Positions 24,401 to 33,842 of a stretch of 64,000 nucleotides of DNA are shown here, piece by piece. Below the pieces are notes generated by a model that saw only the letters and a program-made list of their open reading frames with translations, was not told where the DNA came from and did no database searches. The position numbers and the translations under genes are program-made. The DNA is from Prionace glauca (lineage: Eukaryota > Chordata > Chondrichthyes > Carcharhiniformes > Carcharhinidae): assembly GCA_037974335.1 (NCBI GenBank), contig CM075761.1, positions 12,699,543 through 12,763,542 of the forward strand, read 5' to 3'. Numbering within the stretch: the stretch's first letter is position 1; each line of letters starts with the position of its first letter.

Positions 24401-27400
24401 ACACTCGAGTTTCAGACACCAGCATTTAAATTGGAAATGCTTACCAAGTGTGTGATTCCAAGAAAATAGTTACCTGATTGTTGTGAGTTTCAATAGATTA
24501 ATTTCAGATTGAGGATTCGAATGTTAGAATTTGGTGTGTGTAAAATTATTTTTAAAAATGTAAAATGCTAAGCCGAAAGCATTGCGTTATTCTGTTAAAA
24601 AGTTGGTGATCTTGTCTATGCTTAGAAAGTAAAAAAAAAACACGTGGGACTATATAGGGTCCCTGAATGAAACTTCCTTTTTTCATTGAAGTTCCAGGCA
24701 GCAATGTTTCCAAGACAACAAAGAGGCTTTTGATTTATTTTACATTCTACCAAACACTCTAAATCAGGCACTTGAATACCAGCAACTTATTAAATTTAAA
24801 TTTGATGGTTTTGGTTCCATATTTCTTGTAGGGAGTGTCATCGCAGCTATAAAAATAAATGGTAGGGGGACAATAAGTGGAGAAAGCAACTCACATTTGC
24901 CTCATCCATGCCTTAAGGGAAATCCTCATCTCAATAGAAAGAGTGCCAAATATAGAACATAGAACATTACAGTGAAGTACATGCCCTTCGGCCCTCGATG
25001 TTGCGCTGACCAGTGGAACCAATCTAATGACCCTCTAACCTAAACTATTCCAATGTTATCCATATGCCTATCCAATGACCATTTGAACTCCCTTAAAGTA
25101 AACAAGACGACAGAAGTTTCAGAGAGAAGAATGAATAGACAAAACAGAGCATATTCCAGAAGACACCAAACCTGGTTGTAATTTAGGTAGTGATGAAATT
25201 CTAGTTTTTTTGTTAATAAGCTGGAATTCTATTAATCTTGACAGCTTTCCATTACAATCGGGTATAATTCTGTTTGCTAATAGTTTTGTGAAATTGTTCA
25301 CTCTTTGTTAGTTAAATAAATCGTTATTTGCTGACTTTCAAGAGTGTGAGGTATTTTGATTTAACCACTAAATGCTGCTAAAAATTAAATCAAACTTCAC
25401 AAAACTTCATTTCACTTTTACAGATAATGAAGTGAGGTATTTCTCTTTGAGTGGTTTGATGTTAGTTCTCGGCGGGGCTGGGGACGGGCGGTGGGGTGCT
25501 GTGGGATCCACCTCTGTTTAATGACATTGACCGACCAGCTGTTTCTCAATGTTTTCTCTCTTCAGGATGGTGCAGTGTGAAAGAACACATTGTCGTAATT
25601 GTCCTGGTGATTCTGGTTCTCCTTTTTATCCCTTTGTTCATTTGGGTTTGCAAAACAGCCAAATCAGGTGAGAGTTAATGTTTAGAACTGACATTGGCGT
25701 TACTGTTTGTACAAAGTGATTCCCATCATGTTGTTTAATATTACTAACCACAATTCCTTCTTTCAGGAAAACATGGCAAGGAAATCCATAATGAAAAGTG
25801 AGTAACATAACCATTTGCAAAGGTCACCCTCTCGGTGTTTAACACTGTGAGAAATCCCGTTCAACTTCAACATTATTTCTAACAGAATGTGTTGGCATTA
25901 TCCATGATATGGATAATGGGCGGCACGGTAGCACAGTGGTTAGCACTGCTGCTTCACAGCTCCATGGTCCTGGGTTCGATTCCCGGCTCGGGTCACTGCC
26001 TGTGTGGAGTTTGCACATTCTCCTCGTGTCTGCGTGGGTTTTCTCCGGGTGCTCCGGTTTCCTCCCACAGTCCAAAGATGTGCGGGTTAGGTTCATTGGC
26101 TATGCTAAAAATTGCCCCTTAGTGTCCTGGGATGTGTAGGTTAGAGGGATTAGCAGGTAAATGTATGGGGATAGGGTCTGGGTGAGATTGTGTTCGGTGC
26201 AGACTCGATGGGCTGAAGGGCCTGTTTCTGCACTGTAGGGTTCTATATTTATGGACTGAGTCTAAAACTGTTCGAAAATACTTTTCTAAACCAATAAGAT
26301 TAGCATAACTTCTTAATACATTTTGTCCTTATTCAGTTTTAGGTTGACAGAGAGAACATCACGACAGAAAAATTGGAAAACAGGTAAGTTGCTTTGAAAT
26401 GTTGCCACAGATTAAGTATCAAATGCGTTGAATTCACAGGCTGATAAAGGCATTTCCTGCCATAAAATAGATTATTCATTAAATCTCTTCTCTGCTGGAC
26501 CCATGTTGCCAACAATATACTGGAGGGTCAGTAGAAGACATACATGTTGGGAAGGCTCATCCAGTGGCAAATTGCTCTCCATAAATTATTTCTTGACAAG
26601 TGGTGTATTGAGTTCCAATTTGGATGTTTGGGTAACACTGATGAATTTTGGAGCCTTTTTTGGATTTTTTTTTTCCATTGCGGCATGATGGCACAGTGGG
26701 TTAGCACTGCTGCCTCACAACGCCAGGGACCTGGGTTTAATTCCAGTCTCGGGTCACTGTCTGTGTGGCGCCTGCACATTCTCACCGTATCTGCGTGGGT
26801 TTCCTCCGGGTGCTCGTTTCCTCCCACAGCCCAGGGATATGCAATTTATGTAGATTGGTCATGTTAAATTGATCCTAGTGTCAGGGGGATTGACAGGGTA
26901 AATGTGTGGAGTCATGGGAATTGGGCTGGACCTGGGGGTGCAGGTACACAAGTCCCTGAAGGTGTCGGTGCAGGTGCAGAATGTGATGAGGAAAGCGTAT
27001 GGCATGTTAGCCTTCATAGGAAGGGGTATAGAATATAAGAGTAGGAGTCTGATGTTGCAGTTGTATAGAACGTTGGTTAGGCCTCACCTGGAGTACTGCG
27101 TCCAGTTCTGGTCGCCGTACTACCGGAAGGATGTAGAGATCCTGGAGAGAGTGCAGAGGAGATTTACCAGGATGTTGCCTGGTATGGAAGGGCTGTCTTA
27201 CGAGGAAAGATTGAACGCACTTGGGCTGTTTTCCCTTGAGAGACGTCGGCTGAGGGGGGATTTGATAGAGGTTTATAAGATTATGAAGGGGACAGATAGA
27301 GTAGATGGTGATAAGCTTTTTCCGCTATTAGAAATGGATAGAACGAGGGGTCACGGGCTTAGGGTGAGGGGGGCTAGATATAAGACTAATGTTAGAGGGC

Positions 27401-29588
27401 AGTTTTTCACACAAAGGGTAGTGGGGATGTGGAATGCACTGCCGAGTGAGGTGGTGGAAGCAGGCACGCTAGGGTTGTTCAAGAGTCACTTGGACAGCCA
27501 CATGAGTAGTTTACATATAGGGGGATATAGCAGGCCTTATTAAGCATTGTAGGCTTGGGGTCAGTTTAGTCTCAGGGGTATAGAGTCTTTAATAATGAAA
27601 TTTTTATCCACAGGCACTTACCATCTCGAGGGCATCATGGCAGCACAGAGGTTATCTCTGTTGCTGTGCGGACACATGGAGTTGGGCCTGTGTCCGTGGG
27701 AGTTTGTGCGTTCTCCCCGTGGTTGCGTGGGTTTCCTCCGGGTGCTCCGGTTTCCTCCCACATCCCAAAAATGTGCTTTTAGGCTGATTGATTGGGTAAC
27801 AAATTGTCCCTATATTGGACCTCCCTGATCCTCACACAGTAGGCATAGACTAGAGTCATGAATAGGTCACTGACCATGGGACGGCGGCGCGGGCTCGTTG
27901 GGCCGAAGGGCCTGTTTCCCGTGCTGTTTTGTTCTTTGTTCTTTGTTCTTTATGGTCGGTGCAGACTCGATGGGCCGAATGGCGCCCTTCTGCACTGTAG
28001 GGATTCTGTGATCCTGTGAAAGGTCGGGACAATTGGTGTCCTGTGCTATTGGTGCATTGAATGATAGTTGGGTTCCTACGTGTCTGGAATCATATAATCC
28101 CAATAGTACAGAGGAAGCTATTCTGCTCATCGAATCTGAACCAACAGCAATCCCACCCACACCCCATCCCTGTCACACCGCATATTTGCCCCATTAATCC
28201 CCTTAACCTATTCTTCCCGGGACACGCATGGCCAATCAACCTGTCCTGCACATGCTTGGAGTGTGGGAGGAAACCGGAGCATCTGGGCCAAACTAACACA
28301 GGCATGGGGAGAATGTGCAAACTCAGACAGTGAGCCACGCCAGGAATCGAACCAGGTTCCCGGAGCTGTGAGGCAGCAGTGCTAACCACTGTGCCACCCT
28401 AATTAATGATTAAGTATCCAAATTAGGAAAGTATTCAAGGTGAAATCTCAAACTTTAATCCACAGGTGATCGTGGTCAAAGACAGACACTGGGAAGACAA
28501 AACGATGCATCACGGGTAAGTGATTGTTGTAATATTGAACAGAATATTGGTGATTTTATTCGAATAAAGTGAAGGATATCCATGCTATATATTCCATGTG
28601 GTTAACAGAGAGCAGGTCACAGTCCAAAACATCCAAATTTGTTTCAAATCAAAATCATCCTCATAAACTGAGAATCAGTATATCTCCCTTTGCCTCTATT
28701 TCATCTAATCATGCACGGTATAGATTAATGTTCTGCTTCGGCTCTCTCCTTCAGATATTACAGAGGATTTCCAGCAATTCCAAAAAAAATCCACATGGCC
28801 TACCTTTAGCTATTTTTGATTTTACTTCTCTGTAGGGTGTGTCTAGTTTCCATTCCCTCACTCCCAGATTCGACTCCTCCACACACACCCGCTTCACTTT
28901 AGATTCATAACCACTTGCATTGGAATGAAGATGAGACCAAACTTATGGCAGCTTTATCAACAATTGAACATTTTTTTGTTTAATTCGATAAAAGTGAGAT
29001 GGTTACAGAGAGAGGGCGAGTTCAAGCGAGAGAAACAGAGCGAGTGGCTGAGAGAGAGATAGATAGAGAGAGAGATAGATAGAGAGAGAGAGAGAGGGAG
29101 AGGCAGAGAGACAGAGAGAGACAAAGAGAGAAAGAGACAGAGAGAAAGACAGAGACAGAGAGAGAGAGGCAGAGAGAGGGAGAGAGACAAACAGAGAGAG
29201 ACCGAGACAGAGAGAGAGGGCGACAAAGACAGAGAGAGAGAGTGAGAGAGAGATAGATAGAGTGAGAGAAATAGAGAGAGAGACAGAGGGAGAGAAGATG
29301 GATAATGTTTGCATGTGTGCAGCTGTAGGTGAACATTATTTGTATCTATGATTTTTTGATTGATGTATTTTTGCCATATGTATTAGTATACAGATAAAAG
29401 TATTTTTAATTACGCGCGTTTTTCAGAAAACATGTCATTCGCAGATAAGGAAAGGAGATTGCAGAAGGTATTGTTACAGTCATAGCTGGGGTGTGGATAA
29501 ATATCAACTTCATGCGAGAAAGACCATTCAAAGTCTGATGGCAGCAGGGAAAACGCTGTTCTTGATTCAGACGAAAGTGAGCGTGTGA
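21410..29588 (+). CDS. V-C1-transmembrane Ig-superfamily receptor gene (span, introns included)
   Basis: This is the best-preserved host gene in the window. Predicted exons are: signal peptide 21410-21464; V 21764-22090; C1 22182-22514; possible stalk 24832-24861; membrane 25566-25667; cytoplasmic 25767-25797, 26337-26383, 28466-28515 and a last one starting at 29427. All junctions use GT-AG and the phases agree throughout (1, 1, 1, 1, 1, 2, 1, 0). The product is a type I surface protein with one V and one C1 domain, a membrane helix free of charged residues, and a basic tail without an ITIM or ITAM. V and J-like strand are in one exon, so no rearrangement is needed. The architecture suggests a non-rearranging relative of antigen receptors; a NITR-like or UrIg-like origin are candidates from memory. 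The function is unknown. Introns hold an old LINE, S1 SINEs and a CR1-e/S2 cluster, and none disrupts an exon. Confidence 0.75.
21764..22090 (+). CDS. Receptor exon 2: Ig V domain with degenerate J-like strand
   Basis: 109 codons, phase 1 to phase 1. The V hallmarks are Cys25 (ELFCHF), Trp39 (YAWFKQ) and the DSSTYYC run with Cys91. A second cysteine pair, Cys56 and Cys61 (TPCPGNDC), sits in the C'-C'' area and could form an extra disulphide; Cys3 is also near the N-terminus. After a short CDR3-like loop the exon ends LQKAATLLVG, which lines up with FGxGTxLxV but has lost F, both glycines and T. It therefore keeps the G strand without the J bulge. Sequons are NTT at 52 and NDS at 84. Start from acceptor ATTTGCAG, end at GTAAGA. 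Confidence 0.85.
22182..22514 (+). CDS. Receptor exon 3: Ig C1 domain
   Basis: 111 codons, phase 1 to phase 1, only 91 bases after the V exon. It begins DSSTSKTAVLVFAPPG, like the VFIFPPS start of antigen-receptor constant domains. Visible are Cys28 (LVCLV), Trp42 (IFWNISG), the DGTYSIRSHILV strands and Cys86. Position 84, normally the conserved F-strand Tyr (YxC), is Cys here (VCTC), giving an unpaired or alternative cysteine. Sequons are NIS at 43 and NVT at 47. The overall pattern is closer to Ig/TCR constant domains than to I-set or C2 domains. It ends in SSPKAAATGT with donor GTGAGT. Confidence 0.85.
22568..23262 (+). mobile_element. Old CR1-like LINE fragment in receptor intron
   Basis: Decayed RT matches: FWVEKWQMDFNLDKCEVMDF-like, LKVAKQVDKVVKKAYVIFAF, RTIVRPHLEYC, then ggctgaatggcctcttttgg. 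Truncated, with internal loss near 23010. It lies just behind the C1 exon, in the large intron. Confidence 0.75.
23836..24170 (-). mobile_element. S1 SINE in receptor intron
   Basis: Inverted, near full length: aattctacagtgcagaaaga tail, conserved middle (ctgtgggggggaaaccgg), B box complement (ggaatcgaacc) and head complement to tggttagcactgctgc. Confidence 0.92.
24832..24861 (+). CDS. Possible receptor micro-exon (stalk)
   Basis: 30 bases between a good acceptor (ccatatttcttgtag) and GTAGGG, phase 1 to phase 1, adding GSVIAAIKIN between C1 and membrane exons. The phase fit is encouraging, but a 30-base exon can arise by chance, and C1 also joins directly to the membrane exon in phase. Confidence 0.3.
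24953..25105 (-). mobile_element. CR1-b-like LINE, 3' tip
   Basis: Inverted: tatagaacatagaacattac, atgcccttcggccctcgatg, ttgcgctgaccagtgg. About 150 bases, diverged. Confidence 0.75.
25566..25667 (+). CDS. Receptor membrane exon
   Basis: 34 codons, phase 1 to phase 1: a short extracellular WCSVKEH, a hydrophobic helix VVIVLVILVLLFIPLFIWV with no acidic or basic residue, then a KTAKSG stop-transfer stretch. A helix without charge argues against pairing with ITAM adaptors such as DAP12. Acceptor TTTTCTCTCTTCAG, donor GTGAGA. Confidence 0.8.
25767..25797 (+). CDS. Receptor cytoplasmic exon 1
   Basis: 31 bases encoding GKHGKEIHNE, phase 1 to phase 2, acceptor CTTCTTTCAG and donor GTGAGT. Small, strongly basic. 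Confidence 0.6.
25916..26252 (+). mobile_element. S1 SINE in receptor intron
   Basis: Near full length, forward: gcggcacggtagcacagtgg head, ggttcgattcccggctcggg B box, conserved middle, tail gggctgaagggcctgtttct and cactgtagggttctat. It lies between cytoplasmic exons 1 and 2. Confidence 0.95.
26337..26383 (+). CDS. Receptor cytoplasmic exon 2
   Basis: 47 bases encoding FRLTERTSRQKNWKT, phase 2 to phase 1, acceptor CCTTATTCAG and donor GTAAGT. Basic, no tyrosine. Confidence 0.55.
26676..26918 (+). mobile_element. S1 SINE, diverged, lacking its 3' end
   Basis: Forward head (cattgcggcatgatggcaca, gtgggttagcactgctgcct) and conserved middle, ending soon after gattgacagggtaaatgtgtg. It runs directly into the CR1-e copy at 26925. 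Confidence 0.85.
26925..27598 (+). mobile_element. CR1-e LINE, 3' part with open frame
   Basis: A continuous frame from about 26902 to 27543 covers the RT end: GLDLGVQVHKSLKVSVQ, RPHLEYCVQFWSPYYRKDVE, RRRLRGDLIEVYKIMKGTDR, GQFFTQRVVGMWNALPSEVV, FKSHLDSHMSS. The 3' UTR ends in gggtatagagtctttaataa, next to an S2 SINE. Confidence 0.92.
27599..27955 (+). mobile_element. S2 SINE
   Basis: Head tttttatccacaggcactta, then atctcgagggcatcatggca, conserved middle and TTCTTTG tail. It starts exactly at the end of the CR1-e copy. Confidence 0.88.
27956..28020 (+). mobile_element. S1 SINE 3' tip
   Basis: About 65 bases: ggtgcagactcgatgggccg, cactgtagggattctgtga. Immediately follows the S2 tail. Confidence 0.75.
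28088..28402 (-). mobile_element. S1 SINE, diverged
   Basis: Inverted and older than its neighbours: tail side ccaatagtacagaggaagct, middle tggagtgtgggaggaaaccg, head side gaggcagcagtgctaaccac. Confidence 0.88.
28466..28515 (+). CDS. Receptor cytoplasmic exon 3
   Basis: 50 bases encoding GDRGQRQTLGRQNDASR, phase 1 to phase 0, acceptor TTTAATCCACAG and donor GTAAGT. The tail through this exon totals 43 codons and has no ITIM or ITAM. Confidence 0.5.
28999..29295. repeat. (GA)n-rich microsatellite
   Basis: About 300 bases of GAGAGA with scattered CAGA, GATA and GGGA variants. Strongly strand-asymmetric polypurine. The long Ser/Leu-rich frames read from its complement are artefacts. Confidence 0.95.
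29427..29588 (+). CDS. Possible last receptor exon, reading into LINE-F
   Basis: Acceptor GCGTTTTTCAG joins in phase 0 and encodes KTCHSQIRKGDCR. It could stop at the donor-like AGAAG|GTATTG at 29465, or read on to TGA at 29586. The read-through form adds about 40 codons derived from the LINE-F fragment starting near 29468. No ITIM is formed; the tyrosines lie in a RRYCYSHSW context and in DKYQLH. Either outcome is uncertain. Confidence 0.35.
   Translation, partial: KTCHSQIRKGDCRRYCYSHSWGVDKYQLHARKTIQSLMAAGKTLFLIQTKVSV
29468..29580 (-). mobile_element. LINE-F 3' UTR fragment
   Basis: gttacagtcatagctggggt and caaagtctgatggcagcagg match the LINE-F copies at 45700, 51955 and 60350. Orientation is inferred from the coding part at 46481-46732. 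Confidence 0.75.
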
Positions 29589-29596
29589 GACTCTAT

Positions 29597-29897
29597 GTGT
29601 TTATGTGTGTGTGTGTGTGTGTGTGTGAGTGTGTGTGTGAGTATGTGTGTGTGTTTGTGTGTATGTGAGTGTGTGTGTGAGTATGTGTGTGTGTTTGTGT
29701 GTATGTGAGTGTGTGTGAGTATGTGTGTGTGTTTGTGTGTATGTGAGTGTGTGTGTGTGTGTGAGTGAGTATGTGTGTGTGTTTGTGTGTATGTGAGTGT
29801 GTGTGTGAGTATGTGTGTGTGTTTGTGTGTATGTGAGTATGTGTGTGTGTTTGTGTGTATGTGAGTGTGTATGTGAGTGTGTGTGTGTGTGTGTGCA
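29597..29897. repeat. (GT)n microsatellite with TATG and TTTG variants
   Basis: Repeating blocks of gtgtgtgagtatgtgtgtgt and gtttgtgtgtatgtgagt, unit about 50 bases. His/Thr-rich frames on the complement are artefacts. Confidence 0.95.
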
Positions 29898-30356
29898 GGT
29901 GTGTGAGAGAGAAAGAAGGGAGGAGAACATACTGTTTGCGCGTGAGACTTTTTAATACTCTATTCCCCATTAAACAGAGGCCAACATTTTACTTGCCATT
30001 ACCTGATGAAATTTCATGCTAAATGTGTGATTTATGCATGAAGCCAGAAGCCTCACAGCGCTGCAGGTTTCTGTCGCCTGTATCCGTTTAAATAATACTC
30101 AACTGCTGTACAAATTTACATTGCCCTAAGTTAAATGCATCTGTTTGTGGAGGCGTGAATCAATGTGGTGTGCATGAATCTGTATGTATGATTGAGATTG
30201 TGTGTGAGGGAAATCTGTGTTTGACGATGTGGGCGTGTGAGAATGTGCGTATGCTTTTGTGTGTGTGTATGCATTTAAGGGCATTTCAGAGTCTATTTGT
30301 GTACGCGAGTAGATTCGTGTGTGTCCCCGTGTGTTTGTGTGAGTGTGTGTGTTTGT

Positions 30357-30705
30357 AGAATTATAGAAGAGTCTCTACAGTGCAGAAAATAGGCCATTTG
30401 ACCCATTGAATCTGCACCAACCACAATCTCACCCAAGCCTTATCCCCATATCCCAACATGTTTTACCCACTAATCCCCCTAACCTACACATATCAGGACA
30501 CTAACGGATAATTTTAACACGGCCAATCAACCTATCCCGCAAGGCTTTGGACAGTGGGAGAAAACCGGAAGCACCCGGAGGAAACCCACTCAGGCACGAG
30601 GAGAATGTGCAAACTCCACACAGGCAGTGACCTAATCCGGAAATCGAACTGGGTCCCTGGAGCTATGAAGCAGCAGTACTAACCACTGTACTACCGTGCC
30701 ACCCT
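30357..30705 (-). mobile_element. S1 SINE
   Basis: Inverted, near full length, moderately diverged: tagaattatagaagagtctc side, middle gtgggagaaaaccggaagca, head side agtactaaccactgtactac. It separates two GT microsatellites. Confidence 0.9.
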
Positions 30706-30718
30706 ATGCGTTTTGGAG

Positions 30719-31160
30719 GGGTGTGCGCGCGCGCGTGGTGTGTGTGTGTGTGTGTGTGTGTATGTTTGTGTGCGTATGTGTGATTGTGTGTATGTGTGTG
30801 TGTGTGTGTGTGTGTATGTGTGTATGTGTGTGCGCGCGCGCGTGGTGTGTGTGTGTGTGTGTGTGTATGTTTGTGTGCGTATGTGTGATTGTGTGTATGT
30901 GTGTGTGTGTGTGTGTTTGTTTGTGTGCGTGTGTGTGCGTGTATGTGATTGTGTGTGTGTGTGTTTGTGTGTGTGCATGTTTGTGTGCGTATGTGTGATT
31001 GTGTGTATGTGTGTGTGTGTATGTGTGTGTGTGTGTGTGTATGTGTGTATGTGTGTGTGTGTGTGTGTGTGTTTGTTTGTGTGCGTGTATGTGATTGTGT
31101 GTGTGTGTGTTTGTGTGTGTGCATGTTTGTGTGCGTATGTGTGATTGTATGTGTGTATGT

Positions 31161-31199
<39 letters not shown>

Positions 31200-31201
31200 C
31201 A
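30719..31201. repeat. Long (GT)n array with higher-order repeats and GCGCGCG
   Basis: About 480 bases. Two near-identical blocks of about 107 bases start at 30725 and 30832, each opening with GCGCGCGCGTGG. Another block of roughly 150 bases is repeated near 30917 and 31071. The array closes with GTGCGCGCGC at about 31190. Confidence 0.92.
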
Positions 31202-31471
31202 TGATATTCAGTCTTAATTGCGGGGCACTCCTGACTCCTTCCCTACTGCCAACCCTCACATACATCAGCTCTGCAAGATCAAGTGTGTAAGTCACATGCG
31301 AGGCGAGGATGTCTGGCCTGAATGCCACGACCAGTATTAGCGTTACCATAGACTGTGAGGTGAGGGCTGAGGGTGGGGATAAATTAAAGTGAGTAGAGAC
31401 AAGATGGATTTTCAGGATCGTAATCTGTAACTAGTGGAATGTCACAAGGATCACTACTCGAGTGCATCCAT

Positions 31472-32815
31472 TTAGAACATAGAACATAGAACATTACAGC
31501 GCAGAACAGGTCATTCGGCCCACGATGTAGCGCCGACCAGTTTTTAAAAAAAAACACTGATCCACTAATCTAAACCAATCCCTTTTCGTCCATAAACCTA
31601 TCCACAGATCTCTTAAACGCCCCCAAACTAGGCGCATTTACAACCGCAGCAGGCAGGGCATTCCAATCCCTCACCACCCTCTGGGTAAAGAACCTACCCC
31701 TGACATCCGTCCTATAACTACCCCCCCTTAATTTAAAGCCATGCCCCCTCGTGCTAGCTTTCTCCATCCGAGGAAAAAGGCTATCACTATCCACCCTATC
31801 GAAACCTCTAATCATCTTATATGTTTCAATAAGATCCCCTCTTAGCCTCCTTTTTTCCAGCGAAAACAACCCCAAATCTCTCAGTCGCTCCTCATAGGAC
31901 CTCCCCTCCATACCAGGCAACATCCTGGTAAACCTCCTCTGCACCCTCTCCAAAGCCTCCACGTCCTTCCTGTAATGTGGGGACCAGAACTGCACACAAA
32001 ACTCCAAGTGCGGCCGCACCAAAGTTGTGTACAGTTGCAACATGACGCTGCGACTCCTAAATTCAATCCCCCTACCAATAAACGCCAAGACACCGTATGC
32101 CTTCTTAACAACCTTATCGATTTTATTCCCAACTTTCAGGGATCTATGTACACATACACCTAGATCCCTCTGCTCCTCCACACTATTCAAAGTCCTCCCG
32201 TTAGCCCTATACTCAACACATCTGTTATTCCTACCGAAATGAATTACCTCACACTTCTCAGCATTAAACTCCATCCGCCACCTCTCAGCCCAGCTCTGCA
32301 ACCTATCTAAGTCACCCTGCAAACTATGACACCCTTCCTCACAATCTACCACACCTCCAACTTTGGTGTGATCAGCAAACTTACTAATCCACCCATCTAT
32401 ACCCTCATCCAGATCATTAATAAAAATTACAAACAGCAGTGGCCCCAAAACGGATCCCTGAGGCACACCACTCGTAACCGAATTCCATGATGAACATTCA
32501 TCATCAACCACCACCCTCTGTCTCCTATCTGATAGCCAATTCCTGATCCAAGTACCCAGATTACCCCCAATCCCATACATCTGCATTTTCTGCAGAAGCC
32601 TACCATGGTGAACCTTATCAAACGCCTTACTAAAATCCATATACACCACATCAACTGCCTTACCCCTATCCACCTCTTTGGTCACTTTCTCAAAGAACTC
32701 AATAAGGTTAGTAAGGCACGACCTACCCGCCACAAAACCATGCTGACTATCTCCAATCAATTCATTACTCTCCAAATAACTATAAATCCTATCCCTATCC
32801 TATCCTATTTACAAG
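31472..32815 (-). mobile_element. CR1-b LINE, 3' half with a 401-codon RT frame
   Basis: Inverted copy of about 1.3 kb. The frame 32775-31570 covers much of [55 protein letters not shown], the catalytic box, then the C-terminus KRSVDRFMDEKGLV. The box reads FADH instead of FADD (GAC to CAC near 32370), which would remove a catalytic aspartate. The 5' half, with the endonuclease, is missing. Tail of TTCTATG type. Confidence 0.95.
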
Positions 32816-33149
32816 ATACATTCATGAGTTAGAGGAAATAAGTGAATAGATTATTGTCAAGCTTGTGGACTCCAAAATGAACGGGAATGCAAAACGTAAC
32901 GATGACAAAAATAGTGTACAGAGGGAGAGACAGAGGTTAAGTGCCTAGCAGAAAAGCAGGAACGATATTCAGCGTATGACAATGCCAACTTGTACACTGT
33001 GATGGGAAGAATATAAGAACTGAGTATTATTTTAGTGAATAAAAACAACAGAACGCTGCAGCACTGAGGGGCTTCAGACCTCATGCACAGATCACAAAAG
33101 TAGCATGCACATTCATCAAGTAATCTCAAATAAAATGTTGGTCTCTGTT
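32816..33149. other. Unique spacer
   Basis: No gene recognised. Confidence 0.4.
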
Positions 33150-33700
33150 TCAAAGGAAATGGAGTATAAAAACGTGGAAAATTGCTTAAACTCCGCAAGA
33201 CTCTAGTTGGCCCATAGCTGGAGCATTTAACACTTATGATTCCCACATCAAAAAAACAAATACGTTGACACTGGATGCAGTGCAGAGAATGTTCACGTAG
33301 TTGCTTATTGGTATGGAAATATTTCTGTATGAGGAGAATTTGATTTGTTTGGTCTGTACTCAATGGAATTTAGGAAAGTGAGCAGATTATTTATTGCAAC
33401 GTCCAGGATACTCAGTGGGTGTAACAGTGCAGATGCTGAGATGTTGTCTCCACCTGGAAGCCTAGGATATAATCACAGCATAAGAAGTCGTCCATGTAAG
33501 GCAGAGTTGAAGGAGATATTTTCTCTCAGGCGTTTGCAGATCTGTGTACTTCTTCAGCGCACGCAGAGCAGTAAAATTTGGATGGAAAACTATGCTGATA
33601 GAGAGGCAGAGAGATTGTTAGTCAATAGGGTCATCATAGGAATGGGATAAGGTTGGAAAGCAGACTTGAGGATTATCTTATCAGATTCCAACCAATGGAT
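33150..33700 (+). mobile_element. Ancient CR1-like fragment
   Basis: Very decayed RT end: actctagttggcccatagct (TLVRP region), cagtgcagagaatgttcacg, then LFGLYSMEFRKVSR (from GLYSLEFRRMRG). Weak 3' part. Confidence 0.6.
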
Positions 33701-33809
33701 CAGATGGAAACTCTGCAACCCTTCTGCATCCAGTCGCAAATTGTGATGGATAATGAAACAACTCGCTGGAGGAGGAGACTCCACAAATATCGAATAGTTC
33801 AATGAAGTG

Positions 33810-33842
33810 TGTGTGTGTGTGTGTGTGGGGGGGCGGGGGGGA
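33810..33842 (+). repeat. Short (GT)n then G-run
   Basis: gtgtgtgtgtgtgtgtgtgtg, then gggggggcgggggg. Confidence 0.85.

Noticed and set aside
25916-26000. tRNA-like A and B boxes at this and a dozen other places
   Set aside because: They are heads of S1 SINEs, followed each time by the same non-tRNA body, not functional tRNA genes.
29003-29336. Ser/Leu-rich 90-104 codon frames on the minus strand
   Set aside because: They are the complement of a GA microsatellite, open in several frames at once.
30663-31349. 228-codon His/Thr-rich frame and Cys/Val-rich frames on the other strand
   Set aside because: Translation of the GT array; low-complexity and open in several frames.
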